From NCBI RefSeq assembly GCF_000169095.1, contig NZ_AAVU01000008.1, forward strand, positions 62,001 to 126,000: a stretch of 64,000 nucleotides of DNA, in the 5' to 3' direction. Below the pieces are notes generated by a model. The model made no database searches, was not told the DNA's origin, and worked only from the letters and a program-made list of their open reading frames with translations. Source of the stretch: Lyngbya sp. PCC 8106 (GTDB lineage: Bacteria > Cyanobacteriota > Cyanobacteriia > Cyanobacteriales > Microcoleaceae). Shown in pieces: positions 27,012-35,640 of this stretch (positions are counted from its first letter, which is position 1; the number at the start of each line of letters is the position of its first letter). A program made the position numbers and the translations under genes.

Positions 27012-28171
27012 AACTGAACAACAAACAGAAAACTTTAATGGCTCAACACGCAGGGTATTCTAGGTGGATTTGGAATTGGGCGTTAAACCTTTGGAACGAG
27101 GCTTATGCTGCGGATTTAAAACCCTCTGTTAATAAGCTCAAAAAGTTCTACACCCATCATGTTAAGCCTGTTTATCCCTGGATGAAAACCTTGTCCTCAA
27201 GAGTTTATCAGTTTGCCTTCATGCACCTGGGAGAAGCATTTAGTCGGTTTTTCAAAGGTTTGGCTAAATATCCTAAATTCAAGAAGAAAGGCAGAAATGA
27301 TAGCTTTACTCTTGATAACTGCGGTAAGGTTATGCAGTTTTCAGGGACTCGGTTAAAGATCCCCTTCATTGGATGGGTTAGTACCTATGAGCCGTTACCT
27401 GAAATCAACACAAAGCGAATTACAATCAGTCGTACTGCCGAGAATTGGTACTTATCCGTCGCCTATGAATTTGAACCCGAACGCACGGAGAAGTCAAGAG
27501 AATACCTGGGTGTTGATGTTGGGATAAAGGTTTTGGCGACTTGCTCAGACGGCACTGTTTTTGCTAATCCCAGAGCGTACAAGAAGGCAACTCAAAAATT
27601 GGCGCGACTTCAACGCGAACTCTCTAGAAAGCAAAAAGGTTCAAATAACAGGAATAAGGCTAGACTGAAACTGACAAAAGTACATGAAAGAGTGGCTGAC
27701 ATCCGAAAAAATACAATTCATAAATTAACCTCATGGCTATGCAAAAATCACGCGGTCATTGGGTTAGAGGACTTGAATGTTTCTGGGATGTTAAAGAACC
27801 ATAATTTAGCAGGTGCTATTGCTGATTCGGCTTTGTATGAAATTCGCCGCCAAGTTGAGTATAAGGCTAATTGGTATGGCTCAATCGTAGTTTTTGCTGA
27901 CAGATTTTATCCGTCGTCTAAAACTTGTTCAAATTGTGGGCATATTCAAGAAATGCCTCTAAAAGAAAGGGTTTTCAACTGCAAAGTTTGCGGCGAAGTC
28001 AAAGATCGTGATTTCAACGCCAGCCTCAATGCGCGAACATCGTGGCCGTTGGCTATTCGGTTTGAGCCTGTGGATCGGGTACTGCCGACAGTCCGAGATG
28101 AAGCAGCGCAAAGTCCGATCTCGGCGGTTTCCGTCGAGAAGGAACTTTGCAAGACAGGAACGAAACTTTGA
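26984..28171 (+). CDS. tnpB: TnpB RNA-guided nuclease of IS607
   Basis: 395 residues. TnpB proteins are RNA-guided DNA nucleases ancestral to Cas12 that cut sites matching a guide taken from DNA beside the right end. The RuvC triad is intact: Asp in LGVDVGIKVLATCSDG, Glu in IGLEDLNVSGM, Asp in KDRDFNASLNA. The zinc finger has four Cys (CSNCGH and CKVCGE). The helix-turn-helix/REC part occupies the first half. ATG start inside tnpA, 28-base overlap. All catalytic residues are present, so an active nuclease is likely. Confidence 0.92.
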   Translation: MQRAFKTKLKLNNKQKTLMAQHAGYSRWIWNWALNLWNEAYAADLKPSVNKLKKFYTHHVKPVYPWMKTLSSRVYQFAFMHLGEAFSRFFKGLAKYPKFKKKGRNDSFTLDNCGKVMQFSGTRLKIPFIGWVSTYEPLPEINTKRITISRTAENWYLSVAYEFEPERTEKSREYLGVDVGIKVLATCSDGTVFANPRAYKKATQKLARLQRELSRKQKGSNNRNKARLKLTKVHERVADIRKNTIHKLTSWLCKNHAVIGLEDLNVSGMLKNHNLAGAIADSALYEIRRQVEYKANWYGSIVVFADRFYPSSKTCSNCGHIQEMPLKERVFNCKVCGEVKDRDFNASLNARTSWPLAIRFEPVDRVLPTVRDEAAQSPISAVSVEKELCKTGTKL

Positions 28172-28210
28172 TACGGTTTGTACCGTGTTATGTCAGTTTT
28201 CGATAGCAGG
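28100..28210 (+). ncRNA. Predicted omega-RNA (reRNA) region at the IS607 right end
   Basis: In TnpB systems the guide RNA scaffold spans the 3' end of tnpB to the right end of the element, with the guide in the flanking DNA. Here a hairpin ACGGT-TTGT-ACCGT (28173-28186) lies between the tnpB stop and the element end at 28210. The guide would begin at 28211 with ATAAAATCAATTATTC. The left limit is a guess from family knowledge. Confidence 0.45.
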
Positions 28211-28220
28211 ATAAAATCAA

Positions 28221-29993
28221 TTATTCAATTTCCCCATTAATATACATCTGGGCTTGATTCCAGACAGCTTCCCCCACTTTTCGCCCCAATATTCGTCCGT
28301 TTAAGTCTGCATCGCGAAAATGAATCCCGCCATACAATCGAGAGATTCCGGCTTCATCAGCAGCATCGGAAAAGGTTGGCCAGGATAAGGTTATATCTTG
28401 AGAGGGGGTAATTTCGGGTTCAAAGTGGGAACTTCCGACAGGGATAGTATGGAAAGCCCCAAATTCATCACTTCCGGTATAGCGTTTCAAGACTTCAGCA
28501 GCGGCGGCGCTATAACTGCTGTGTCCTGAAACATATTCAGGAAAAGGGGGAGTCGGATCATTGATGCGTTGGTAGGGATGCCACTGGCTACCGTCGAGGG
28601 TTTGTGTGCCTTTGCCGGGACCTGCCCAAGCTTGAATTTGTTGACCGTTAAACAGGCTACGAATAGCCGATACCGGGCGAATATAATCATAATACCGTTT
28701 GGACTCCCAGGCAGCGATTCCGGCATCAAAAACAGCATTTCCCAGCATAAAAAACAGTTTCACATCTTCATCGAGACTGTGATCATCCCGTTGAGAAATA
28801 TATTGTCCAAATGCCATCCATTTACCGGGTGGAAAGGAAGTTCCCGGCCCATCTTCCCAATATTCGGCAATGATTTTATGTTTGTCGGTGAGGTTGGCGT
28901 TGTAGTCTAAGACTTCTTTGACTCGTTGATGAAAAGTCGGTGTGGCAAACTCAGGTGGGGCGGGGGGGCGAAATTGGGAACCCGAGGTTAAACCGAAGGG
29001 GATAACGTTTCCCCAGTGAGGTGTTAGGAACCTTTGGAGGCGACTTTGGGGAGTGTCGAGGGGAACTCGTAGGGGTTGCCAACGGTTGGGGTTGTTGAGG
29101 ATATCAGGCGAGTTAACGGGTTGATAATTTGTGGGGTCTGTGTAGTTGTTGAGTTGGTTTGATCCGTCGTTGTGACGAAAACGGAGTAAGGCTTTGGCTG
29201 CTGCTTGTCCAATTCCACTCGGGGTTTGGGGGTTGGCGATTGACGCAGTAGCGTCAGTGGCGAAGCCAATCGCGATTTTGGGATCATAACCGAGTTGCTG
29301 CATCACCTCCTCAAAAATTTGAGTTTGAGTTGGAAATAAGTCGATCAGGGTATGATAAGCGGCGTAACTGATCGCTTCACTTTTGTTGGAGAGGGTGTTT
29401 TCATCTACGGGACGCTGTAGACGGTCTTCGAGTTGGGTACCGATAGCAACGGGATCATAACTAGCCCAAGCATCAAAGATGGCGGTATGTACCATTGCAT
29501 AGGCGCGTGAGGCGATAGTCGGGCCAGGGGAGGTGTTGCGGATGGCTTGTTGGGCGGCTTCATCCCAGAGAATGACGGTTTGAGTCGTGCGATCGCGGTG
29601 ATCGGGTTTTTCTGGATTAATTAAGGGTTGGAGTCTACTGACTATTTTTTCGGAATTGAGAGAATTTAGGGAATATCTCTCGGAGTGATTGTGGCGAGCA
29701 AAACCTTCGTTATTTTGTACTATTATTGGGTTTCCTATGATTTGATCAGATTTGCAGGTGAGGTCAAGTTCGGGGTTTAATTTACTCGCCTCTATGGGTT
29801 CGCTGACATCTGGAGATCGACTCTGATCGACTCGTTCACTCGGATAGAAACGAGGGTGACAGCCGACAAACTGACTCCCAGATTGGTGCTGATCGAGTCT
29901 GCCGTTAGATGAATCATTTTCTACTGCAATGATCACTTCTGAGTATTGGTTCAGGAAGAAACTCTCATCAAACAGGTTTAGGAGTTCCAACAT
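28221..29993 (-). CDS. Vanadium-dependent haloperoxidase-like (PAP2 superfamily) protein
   Basis: 590 residues from the ATG at 29993 (a TTG nine bases earlier is in frame). The C-terminal half has the PAP2/haloperoxidase motifs: PPFPEYVSGHSSYSAAAAE with the conserved SGH, and SRLYGGIHFRDADLNGRILG with the vanadate- or phosphate-binding Arg and His. These proteins oxidise halides with H2O2 or act as acid phosphatases. The first 130 residues are poorly conserved but contain LFDESFFLNQYSEV, resembling the FDExYYLxxNPDV motif of exported cyanobacterial proteins. Its stop codon is 10 bases from the IS607 right end, so the insertion spared the gene. Confidence 0.82.
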   Translation of the reverse strand: MLELLNLFDESFFLNQYSEVIIAVENDSSNGRLDQHQSGSQFVGCHPRFYPSERVDQSRSPDVSEPIEASKLNPELDLTCKSDQIIGNPIIVQNNEGFARHNHSERYSLNSLNSEKIVSRLQPLINPEKPDHRDRTTQTVILWDEAAQQAIRNTSPGPTIASRAYAMVHTAIFDAWASYDPVAIGTQLEDRLQRPVDENTLSNKSEAISYAAYHTLIDLFPTQTQIFEEVMQQLGYDPKIAIGFATDATASIANPQTPSGIGQAAAKALLRFRHNDGSNQLNNYTDPTNYQPVNSPDILNNPNRWQPLRVPLDTPQSRLQRFLTPHWGNVIPFGLTSGSQFRPPAPPEFATPTFHQRVKEVLDYNANLTDKHKIIAEYWEDGPGTSFPPGKWMAFGQYISQRDDHSLDEDVKLFFMLGNAVFDAGIAAWESKRYYDYIRPVSAIRSLFNGQQIQAWAGPGKGTQTLDGSQWHPYQRINDPTPPFPEYVSGHSSYSAAAAEVLKRYTGSDEFGAFHTIPVGSSHFEPEITPSQDITLSWPTFSDAADEAGISRLYGGIHFRDADLNGRILGRKVGEAVWNQAQMYINGEIE

Positions 29994-30066
29994 AAAATTC
30001 AAGCCTGAGTAATATCTCTAGACTTCATAATTTGCCTATTCTTAAACATTTGTCAAGTCTTTGGGT

Positions 30067-30503
30067 TTATTCTCCCCTGATTTGTATCGAAAAGTTACGG
30101 TTTCGTGGCCTATCCAACTTTAAAATAACACCGATTGTCAAGTGCCTAAACCGAGTTTTCCTTCTATCAATGAAATAACTTCGCGGGGACTGAGCATCAT
30201 CGCCATTAAAGGGGAGTGGGCGTTGATCGGTTCATTTGGGGGAACGTCTCTTCAGTGTAGATCGTTATGTCGGTATTTGGCATCGGTCGGGGCTAAGGTT
30301 TTTAGATGGACTTTCACTTCCTCTAGTCACCGTTCTTCATCTTCGTTAATGGCGAGGAGGATCATGGTGTGGCGAGAGCAAAGCAGGACTTGATCGTTGC
30401 TAATCTAACTCGACTCTAGGCGGCTGACAATCTCTAGTGTAATGTTTTAAATTCCTATGCCTAGCTGGGTTTTGACCGATATCAAGTGATGAATGATCGC
30501 CAT
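30067..30503 (-). pseudogene. Decayed YjbQ (UPF0047) family gene
   Basis: Not an open frame, but clear when read through stops. From the ATG at 30503: MAIIHHLISVKTQLGIGI, stop, NITLEIVSRLESS, stop, ISNDQVLLCSRHTMILLAIN with EDEER, stop, LEEVKVHLKTLAP then DAKYRHNDLH, stop, RDVPPNEPINAHSPL, later EGKLGLGT, stop, QSVLF, a frameshift, then LDRPRNRNFSIQIRGE and a terminal TAA at 30067-30069. The LGTWQ and C-terminal GE signatures of YjbQ are recognisable; the Trp of LGTWQ is now TGA. Five in-frame stops and one frameshift make it a pseudogene. A plus-strand frame at 30142-30393 is its shadow. Confidence 0.85.
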
Positions 30504-30549
30504 GCTTTGGATCTCAAGATTAGTCTCAAATGATACAGATATTAATTGA

Positions 30550-30588
30550 GTAGCCCAGACCTCTGAACTTTTGAGGCATTTGGGCTAC
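30550..30588 (-). terminator. Hairpin downstream of cyAbrB gene
   Basis: GTAGCCCA at 30550-30557 pairs with TGGGCTAC at 30581-30588, with a short inner CTC/GAG stem. It lies 46 bases beyond the cyAbrB stop. There is no strong T-run on the minus strand, so it may be a weak or processing-type terminator. Confidence 0.5.
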
Positions 30589-30633
30589 AGATTCAACTGT
30601 TAATTTCGATGAGAGAGAAATAAATCAGTGAAA

Positions 30634-31050
30634 TTATTCTTCTTCGTCTTCGCTTAACTCTTGACCAGATTTGGCGTCTACCTGAATGAGATGAATATGT
30701 TTGTGACCTAAGCGAATTTCAAATTGATCACCGGGTTTTAAGCCCATTGCTACGGTATAGTTTGCGCCAATAACCAAAGAACCATTCTTGTGTACGCACG
30801 CCCGATAACTGGCTTCTCTACCTCGACCATCTGTACGACCTGGATCTAAAGAAATTCCCTTCGCGGCTAACAGTGCATCGTAAAATTCTGTCATGTTTGC
30901 CCGCATTTGCTCGTCTTTTGTGGTGGTGTAATATCCACAAAGTTTAGCGGTCTCTCGCCGGGGCATATTACCAAGCGACTTAACTTTCTGAAGCAATGCT
31001 TTTCCGGTCAATGGAGATGCTGAAATTTTCTCTGTTGCTGATTTAGCCAT
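30634..31050 (-). CDS. AbrB-like transcriptional regulator (cyAbrB)
   Basis: 138 residues, the cyanobacterial AbrB family: a conserved N-terminal part (SPLTGKALLQKVKSLGNMPRRETAKLCGYY) and a C-terminal AbrB-like DNA-binding domain (SLVIGANYTVAMGLKPGDQFEIRLG) with an acidic end (SEDEEE). cyAbrB1 and cyAbrB2 control carbon and nitrogen genes and, in several species, stress and cell-differentiation genes. I cannot tell which paralogue this is. It stands alone with a long upstream region. Confidence 0.88.
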   Translation of the reverse strand: MAKSATEKISASPLTGKALLQKVKSLGNMPRRETAKLCGYYTTTKDEQMRANMTEFYDALLAAKGISLDPGRTDGRGREASYRACVHKNGSLVIGANYTVAMGLKPGDQFEIRLGHKHIHLIQVDAKSGQELSEDEEE

Positions 31051-31439
31051 TAGTCTACTCCGAATCTTAGTTGATCAATCCTAACACGTAAGATTGCTAT
31101 TCTTTACATCATATAACTAGAAAAGCATTTTTGTGTAAGTTCTTTAGATATTTTCTGATATCTTGATGACTCAACTCTCTTGATAATCTGTAAAAACTCT
31201 GATTACTGTTCCTACTGTTAAAAGTGTACAGCCTTTTGAACCCCACATCGGGATCTGTTGAATCGGTGACACTGCTATAATCTCAAAATATTCGATGGGG
31301 ATCACAGCAGTTTTTTCATTTTGTTACATCTGTCTTTATTCTCTTTCTTAAGTTGACTTAAAAATCAAATTTTGTTAAACTTCTAAATAGTAGTGGGTCT
31401 GAAGTGAATTTAATTACAGAGTGCAACGGGTGAATTTCC
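31051..31439. other. Divergent intergenic region between cyAbrB and a small acidic gene
   Basis: 389 bases, AT-rich, with promoters expected in both directions. An ACTGCT/AGCAGT inverted repeat (31271-31276 with 31306-31311) runs into TTTTTT and has TATAAT inside its loop: either an orphan terminator or a regulatory hairpin. No gene seen. Confidence 0.4.
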
Positions 31440-31853
31440 ATGAAACTAACAAAAATTGATTTGAGTCAAATCGTGGCGGTGGGTCACAATAATGGTCAAT
31501 TGGGACTGTTGATTGATCGAGGCGAGGAAATTGACTATATCGAGATTCCCGCGCCAAAAGTAGCTTATGATGGCCTGCAATCGGTATCTAATTTTGCCAA
31601 CAATAGAGCAACTTTAGGAGGTGAGCAAGACCCTAACTCACTCAGGGGTTCTCTACCCTTTGATAGAAGCGGAGAGGGTGTTTTTTTAGACGAACAAGAG
31701 GAAGACGAAGAAGAAGAACTCTTGATTGAATTAGAATGTTGTGATCCAAACGATGATGAATATTACCCAGTTGAGATAGTTTCCGAGGAACTCTCGCAGG
31801 ATACCCCCAATGGTAATCAATTGCTAAATTTTCAAGTTCCGGGTTATTCTTGA
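31440..31853 (+). CDS. Conserved small acidic protein, unknown function
   Basis: 137 residues. The N-terminal 50 (VGHNNGQLGLLIDRGEEIDY, then EIPAPKVAYDGL) form a beta-rich segment that resembles the short KTSC-type domain seen in many cyanobacterial proteins. The middle is strongly acidic (DEQEEDEEEELLIELE). No signal peptide or membrane span. Function unknown. It is convergent with the M28 peptidase gene, 39 bases away. Confidence 0.65.
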   Translation: MKLTKIDLSQIVAVGHNNGQLGLLIDRGEEIDYIEIPAPKVAYDGLQSVSNFANNRATLGGEQDPNSLRGSLPFDRSGEGVFLDEQEEDEEEELLIELECCDPNDDEYYPVEIVSEELSQDTPNGNQLLNFQVPGYS

Positions 31854-31892
31854 TCACAGCCAGCTTAAACGCGAGGAAAAGCGATTACTTTC

Positions 31893-32816
31893 TTAACTGA
31901 CTAATTCTTCAATCACTCGTTCTAACCCCGCCACCACTCGCGCCAAGTATTCATAATTGACTTGTTCGGGTGTATCGTTCCAAGCGTGATAATAAGGATA
32001 GCGAAACATCGCTGTATCAGTCACCATCACGGCTGGATATCCTTGTTCCCAAAAAGACCAATGATCTGAATAACTAATTCCTGTCACCAAACCAGGAACT
32101 GCGGCGCCTTCACAGGGAAACTGAGTGTGACTACGAAATGATCCGACAATTTGACGCACCAGGGAAGCCGATTTTAAATGGGTGACGAAGGCGATATAAT
32201 TTCCTGTTGAGGGATAAAAATTCCCCAGCGGAAAGGGAAAGCGCTGACTTCCGAGTTCCTCAGAATAATAGCCCATTGTTTCTAGAGAGAGCATCCCAAC
32301 AATATTATCTTGAGACTGTTTGCAATAACGCGCATAAACCAAACTTCCCATATTTTCGGTCATCGCAAACGGGGGTTCTTCATTGACAAATTCAACAAAT
32401 CGTAGGGTACGCGCAGGTTTTTTGGAGGCAAATAATCGGGCTAATTCTAAAACCGCAGCCGCTCCGGAACCGTTATCATTTGCGCCTGGACATCCTCCTA
32501 CAGAGTCATAATGACCTCCAATCACAATAATTTCATCGGGGCGAACATTTCCTTTGATTTCGACGGCGAGATTTTCAAAGGTTTGATCATGGACTTGATA
32601 GGCTTGACGTTGAACTTGATAGCCACATCCTAAAAACTCTGTCTCTAAAAAATCTGCTGATGCTTCGAGATTAGCAGGGTTGAGATAGTTTCGTTCGCCG
32701 ATCTCTTGTGCCAAAATTTTGACATCTCGTTCAAGAGCCATTTGGAGTTGTACTTCTTGAGGCGTTAAAGAAGGCAAAGGCCCCCGATAACTTTCACCAG
32801 GCATGGAGGGAATCAT
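31893..32816 (-). CDS. M28 family zinc aminopeptidase
   Basis: 307 residues from the ATG at 32816; a TTG at 32843 would add nine residues. The two-zinc ligands and base are visible: His and Asp in IGGHYDSVGG, Asp in GANDNGSGAAAVLELARL, the Glu pair in EFVNEEPPF, and a late His in the segment YPYYHAWNDTPEQV. It should remove N-terminal residues from peptides. No clear signal peptide with this start, so probably cytoplasmic; extracellular relatives exist. Confidence 0.88.
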   Translation of the reverse strand: MIPSMPGESYRGPLPSLTPQEVQLQMALERDVKILAQEIGERNYLNPANLEASADFLETEFLGCGYQVQRQAYQVHDQTFENLAVEIKGNVRPDEIIVIGGHYDSVGGCPGANDNGSGAAAVLELARLFASKKPARTLRFVEFVNEEPPFAMTENMGSLVYARYCKQSQDNIVGMLSLETMGYYSEELGSQRFPFPLGNFYPSTGNYIAFVTHLKSASLVRQIVGSFRSHTQFPCEGAAVPGLVTGISYSDHWSFWEQGYPAVMVTDTAMFRYPYYHAWNDTPEQVNYEYLARVVAGLERVIEELVS

Positions 32817-32933
32817 AAAATTTGCTGTTCTTTTTCTGCTCAATTACAGCCGAGAGTAACTGAAAACAAAGCCTTTTCATCATATCATTTAAGGTCAACC
32901 TTTGTCCTTTTATTCTCTGAGATCTGCTTGATT

Positions 32934-34391
32934 TTAAGATGTTCTTTTGGTTTCTGCCTCCGGCTTTGTTCCTTGTTTAATTCGGTGTAACAGAGTATAA
33001 AAAGGCTCCCAGTTATCAGAGGCTATAATCGGTTCCCAAATCGCTTCTATTTCTGATCGAAGGGGAACAAAGCTCGGATTGTGTTGTTGTAATCGGGCTT
33101 TCATTTCCTGCATTTCAGCTTCTGAGAGCGTTTGTAGATAATGGTGATAAAGTTGTTGCCAACTTTCTAGATATGATTTCCGCCATCCTTCAAACTCAGG
33201 TAATCCTTCAGCTTGACAAATCAGAGTCGAATCCTCTTGCCATTGTTGACAAAAGCCTTGAGTTAACAGTGTAAAAAAGTCATGATACCCTAAGTCGTTA
33301 CTTTTGAGTAAATTTACGGTTAACTTTAAAAATTCTTCAGATTCGGGTATGGGCAACTGTTCAAAACCCAGTTTATTTAACATTAACTGTCGATAGGTTT
33401 CTCGAAACTGGCTATCAAATAAATCGAGTCCTGTCTCTAGATCTTTGGGGTCGATCACCATGGATAAAGGTTGTTGTAGCCGTTCTAAATTCCCCTTACA
33501 AACCCACGGTTGATTGGCGTAGCAATATAGACCACTATGGTCAAAATAAGCAGCCGTAAAACGGGGATTGTAGCTCGGCATAAACGCATAGGGGCCATAA
33601 TCAAAGCTTTCTCCGGTAATCGACATATTATCTGTATTCAAGACACCATGACAAAATCCAGCAGCCATCCATTGAGCAACTAATGTAGCGACTCGTTGCA
33701 CTAATTCGGCATAAAATAAAGCATAGCGATCGCGATCATTTTGAAAATGAGGATAATAGTATTCAATTACATGATCTAACAGTTTTTCGACTAAATCTGC
33801 ACGCCCAAAATAGTGTAATCGTTCAAAAGTGCCAAAGCGAATATGAGAGCGGCTAAAGCGTACCATAACCCCTGAACGAGTGGGAGAGGGTTCATCACTG
33901 CGATAGAGTTTTTCGCCCGTTTCGATTAGACTGAGAGTGCGAGAGGTTTTAACTCCCATCCGATGTAAAGTTTCAGCCGCGATCACTTCACGGATACCCC
34001 CTTTGAGAGTTAATCGACCATCGGCGTTGCGAGAGTAGGGGGTTTGACCCGTTCCTTTTGTCCCAAAGTCGTAGAGTTCACCATTGGTTGCGCGAACTTG
34101 TCCATAGAGAAAACCCCGTCCATCCCCAAGTTGGGGGTTATATTCTCCAAATTGATAGCCGTGATAACACATTGCCAAAGCCGGACGCACACTTTCAAAT
34201 TTACCAAAGGCTTCGATAAAATGATTGTCGGTTACGCTTTGGGGGTCAAGCCCTAACTGAGTGAGTATCTCATCATTACGGAAACGCAGAATATGGAAGG
34301 GAAATTCTGCGGCGCTGACTTTATCGTAGTAATCACTGCCTAATGTTTCAAATGCAGGTTCATATTCGAGGAAAAGGAAGGGATTCGCCAT
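32934..34391 (-). CDS. selO: SelO/YdiU family protein AMPylase
   Basis: 485 residues. Conserved blocks of the UPF0061/SelO pseudokinase family: GDGRGFLYGQ, DFGTKGTGQTPYSRNADGR, LKGGIREVIAAETLHRMGV, GVMVRFSRSHIRFGTFE, and FCHGVLNTDNMSITGESFDYG with the metal-binding Asn/Asp residues. SelO transfers AMP from ATP to Ser, Thr or Tyr of target proteins and is linked to oxidative stress in other bacteria. Bacterial forms often lack the terminal selenocysteine, as here. Same strand as the M28 gene, 117 bases upstream of it. Confidence 0.9.
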   Translation of the reverse strand: MANPFLFLEYEPAFETLGSDYYDKVSAAEFPFHILRFRNDEILTQLGLDPQSVTDNHFIEAFGKFESVRPALAMCYHGYQFGEYNPQLGDGRGFLYGQVRATNGELYDFGTKGTGQTPYSRNADGRLTLKGGIREVIAAETLHRMGVKTSRTLSLIETGEKLYRSDEPSPTRSGVMVRFSRSHIRFGTFERLHYFGRADLVEKLLDHVIEYYYPHFQNDRDRYALFYAELVQRVATLVAQWMAAGFCHGVLNTDNMSITGESFDYGPYAFMPSYNPRFTAAYFDHSGLYCYANQPWVCKGNLERLQQPLSMVIDPKDLETGLDLFDSQFRETYRQLMLNKLGFEQLPIPESEEFLKLTVNLLKSNDLGYHDFFTLLTQGFCQQWQEDSTLICQAEGLPEFEGWRKSYLESWQQLYHHYLQTLSEAEMQEMKARLQQHNPSFVPLRSEIEAIWEPIIASDNWEPFYTLLHRIKQGTKPEAETKRTS

Positions 34392-34518
34392 GAGAAACTC
34401 ATACTGCCTATTTCAATTGTTATATTCTATAAGTGGAAGATTGTATTGTGATCAGGACTACCAAAGAATTTAAGAATTTCTGGCGATCGCAGATTAGGTT
34501 TGAGGACTAGATGAGGGT

Positions 34519-35526
34519 TTAAGTGGCTGATTTCGTGCGATTTAAAATCACAATGTTTGATCCAATTACGGCACTGCGAGCAAGGGGTTTTCCGCTAGTC
34601 TCGATCAGTTCGATGCGGGTAAAATCAAAGTTCTGGGCTTGCTCAAATAGAACTTGTGACATTTTGTTTTGTTTGTTTTCTGAAAGTTCATACCAATTTT
34701 CATTGAGTTCAACTCGGAGTAAACTGGCGGAAAAATTGGCGCGGACTGAGACAATTATTTCAGGGCTGATTTTTGTAGTAGATTTTTTCATTTGAGCTTG
34801 AATTGTCGTCATCAAATACTGTTTTGATGTCAATTCTAAAGCGGGAGGGGAAATCAAGTTTACGGGCTGAGGCGAAGCTATTGCTACGATAAACTGGGGG
34901 ATTTTATTGGGATTCTCGGGTAAGTTTTCCGATTCTAGCATGGATTCATTTTGATCTTTAGACAACGATTCCTGGTCTTCTAAAATAGTAGGATTTTCAG
35001 TGACAATTTCTGAGAGAGAAGGTTCACTTTGATCAAGTTGGGGTGATTCTGGTAGTGTTTCTTCTAATTGAGATATTGATTGAGGCAATTCTGGAGGTGT
35101 GTCTTCTAAGGGTTGATCAATAATAGTTTCTGATGGGGTTGTTTTTGAAGGGATTGTTTCCGTGATTTTTAGAGGGGGTTTATCACTCGAAAATTGTTGA
35201 ATCATTTGACTCGATAGAATAACAACAATAAATCCGATAGTTATTGCTAAAATAGAGTCAGGTAATATTCGATTTATAGAATCGGGAAGAATCCGGCGAA
35301 TCGGTGATAAAATTCGAGAGAGTTGATATCTTAGAGATCGCTTTTTTGGTTTTGGGTTGCGGGAATTTTCAGAGGAAGATGGATTTTCTAATTGAGTGAC
35401 AATTCCTTCGAGTTGGTCAATTAAGCCCCGCAAAACTTGCAGGGTTAGATTGATCAAAAAATTACGCTGAGGGGGACGAGATGGCGGTTTTTTGGGGTGA
35501 GGAGAGGTGAATCGATCTTCAGACAT
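34519..35526 (-). CDS. Membrane-anchored protein of unknown function
   Basis: 335 residues: a basic, proline-rich N terminus (HPKKPPSRPPQRN), one membrane span at about 94-116 (ILAITIGFIVVILSS), a Pro/Glu/Ser-rich linker of about 110 residues (repeats of PETLPESPQLDQSEPSL type), and a C-terminal globular domain of about 110 residues (IIVSVRANFSASLLRVELN). One-pass topology places the C-terminal domain outside the cytoplasm. Function unknown; no motif recognised. Confidence 0.7.
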   Translation of the reverse strand: MSEDRFTSPHPKKPPSRPPQRNFLINLTLQVLRGLIDQLEGIVTQLENPSSSENSRNPKPKKRSLRYQLSRILSPIRRILPDSINRILPDSILAITIGFIVVILSSQMIQQFSSDKPPLKITETIPSKTTPSETIIDQPLEDTPPELPQSISQLEETLPESPQLDQSEPSLSEIVTENPTILEDQESLSKDQNESMLESENLPENPNKIPQFIVAIASPQPVNLISPPALELTSKQYLMTTIQAQMKKSTTKISPEIIVSVRANFSASLLRVELNENWYELSENKQNKMSQVLFEQAQNFDFTRIELIETSGKPLARSAVIGSNIVILNRTKSAT

Positions 35527-35640
35527 TGTTTATACCCGGCTAACCGTTGAGCGAAATCAAATGCGCTAGACTAAAGTGTGGGATGTGTCATCCTAATGTA
35601 TCATTTTGTTGTCAGTTTTGAGAACCTCAGTTTTTTATAG

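Larger units (their letters stand above)
26351..28210 (+). mobile_element. IS607-family insertion sequence, 1860 bp, intact
   Basis: Carries a serine-recombinase tnpA and a tnpB overlapping by 28 bases, the IS607 layout. The ends were set by comparing the two CRISPR leaders: leader 1 (read on the minus strand) has CAAATAGAGGATAAAATCA unbroken, while here CAAAAAGAGG ends at 26350 and ATAAAATCA resumes at 28211 after a GG at 28209-28210. Insertion at GG without target duplication or terminal inverted repeats is how IS607 behaves. ACGGT/ACCGT forms a hairpin near the right end. Nothing looks decayed. Confidence 0.9.

Noticed and set aside
30142..30393. 83-codon GTG-started frame on the plus strand
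   Set aside because: It lies antisense within the YjbQ pseudogene, has no ribosome site, and its composition is that of a shadow frame.
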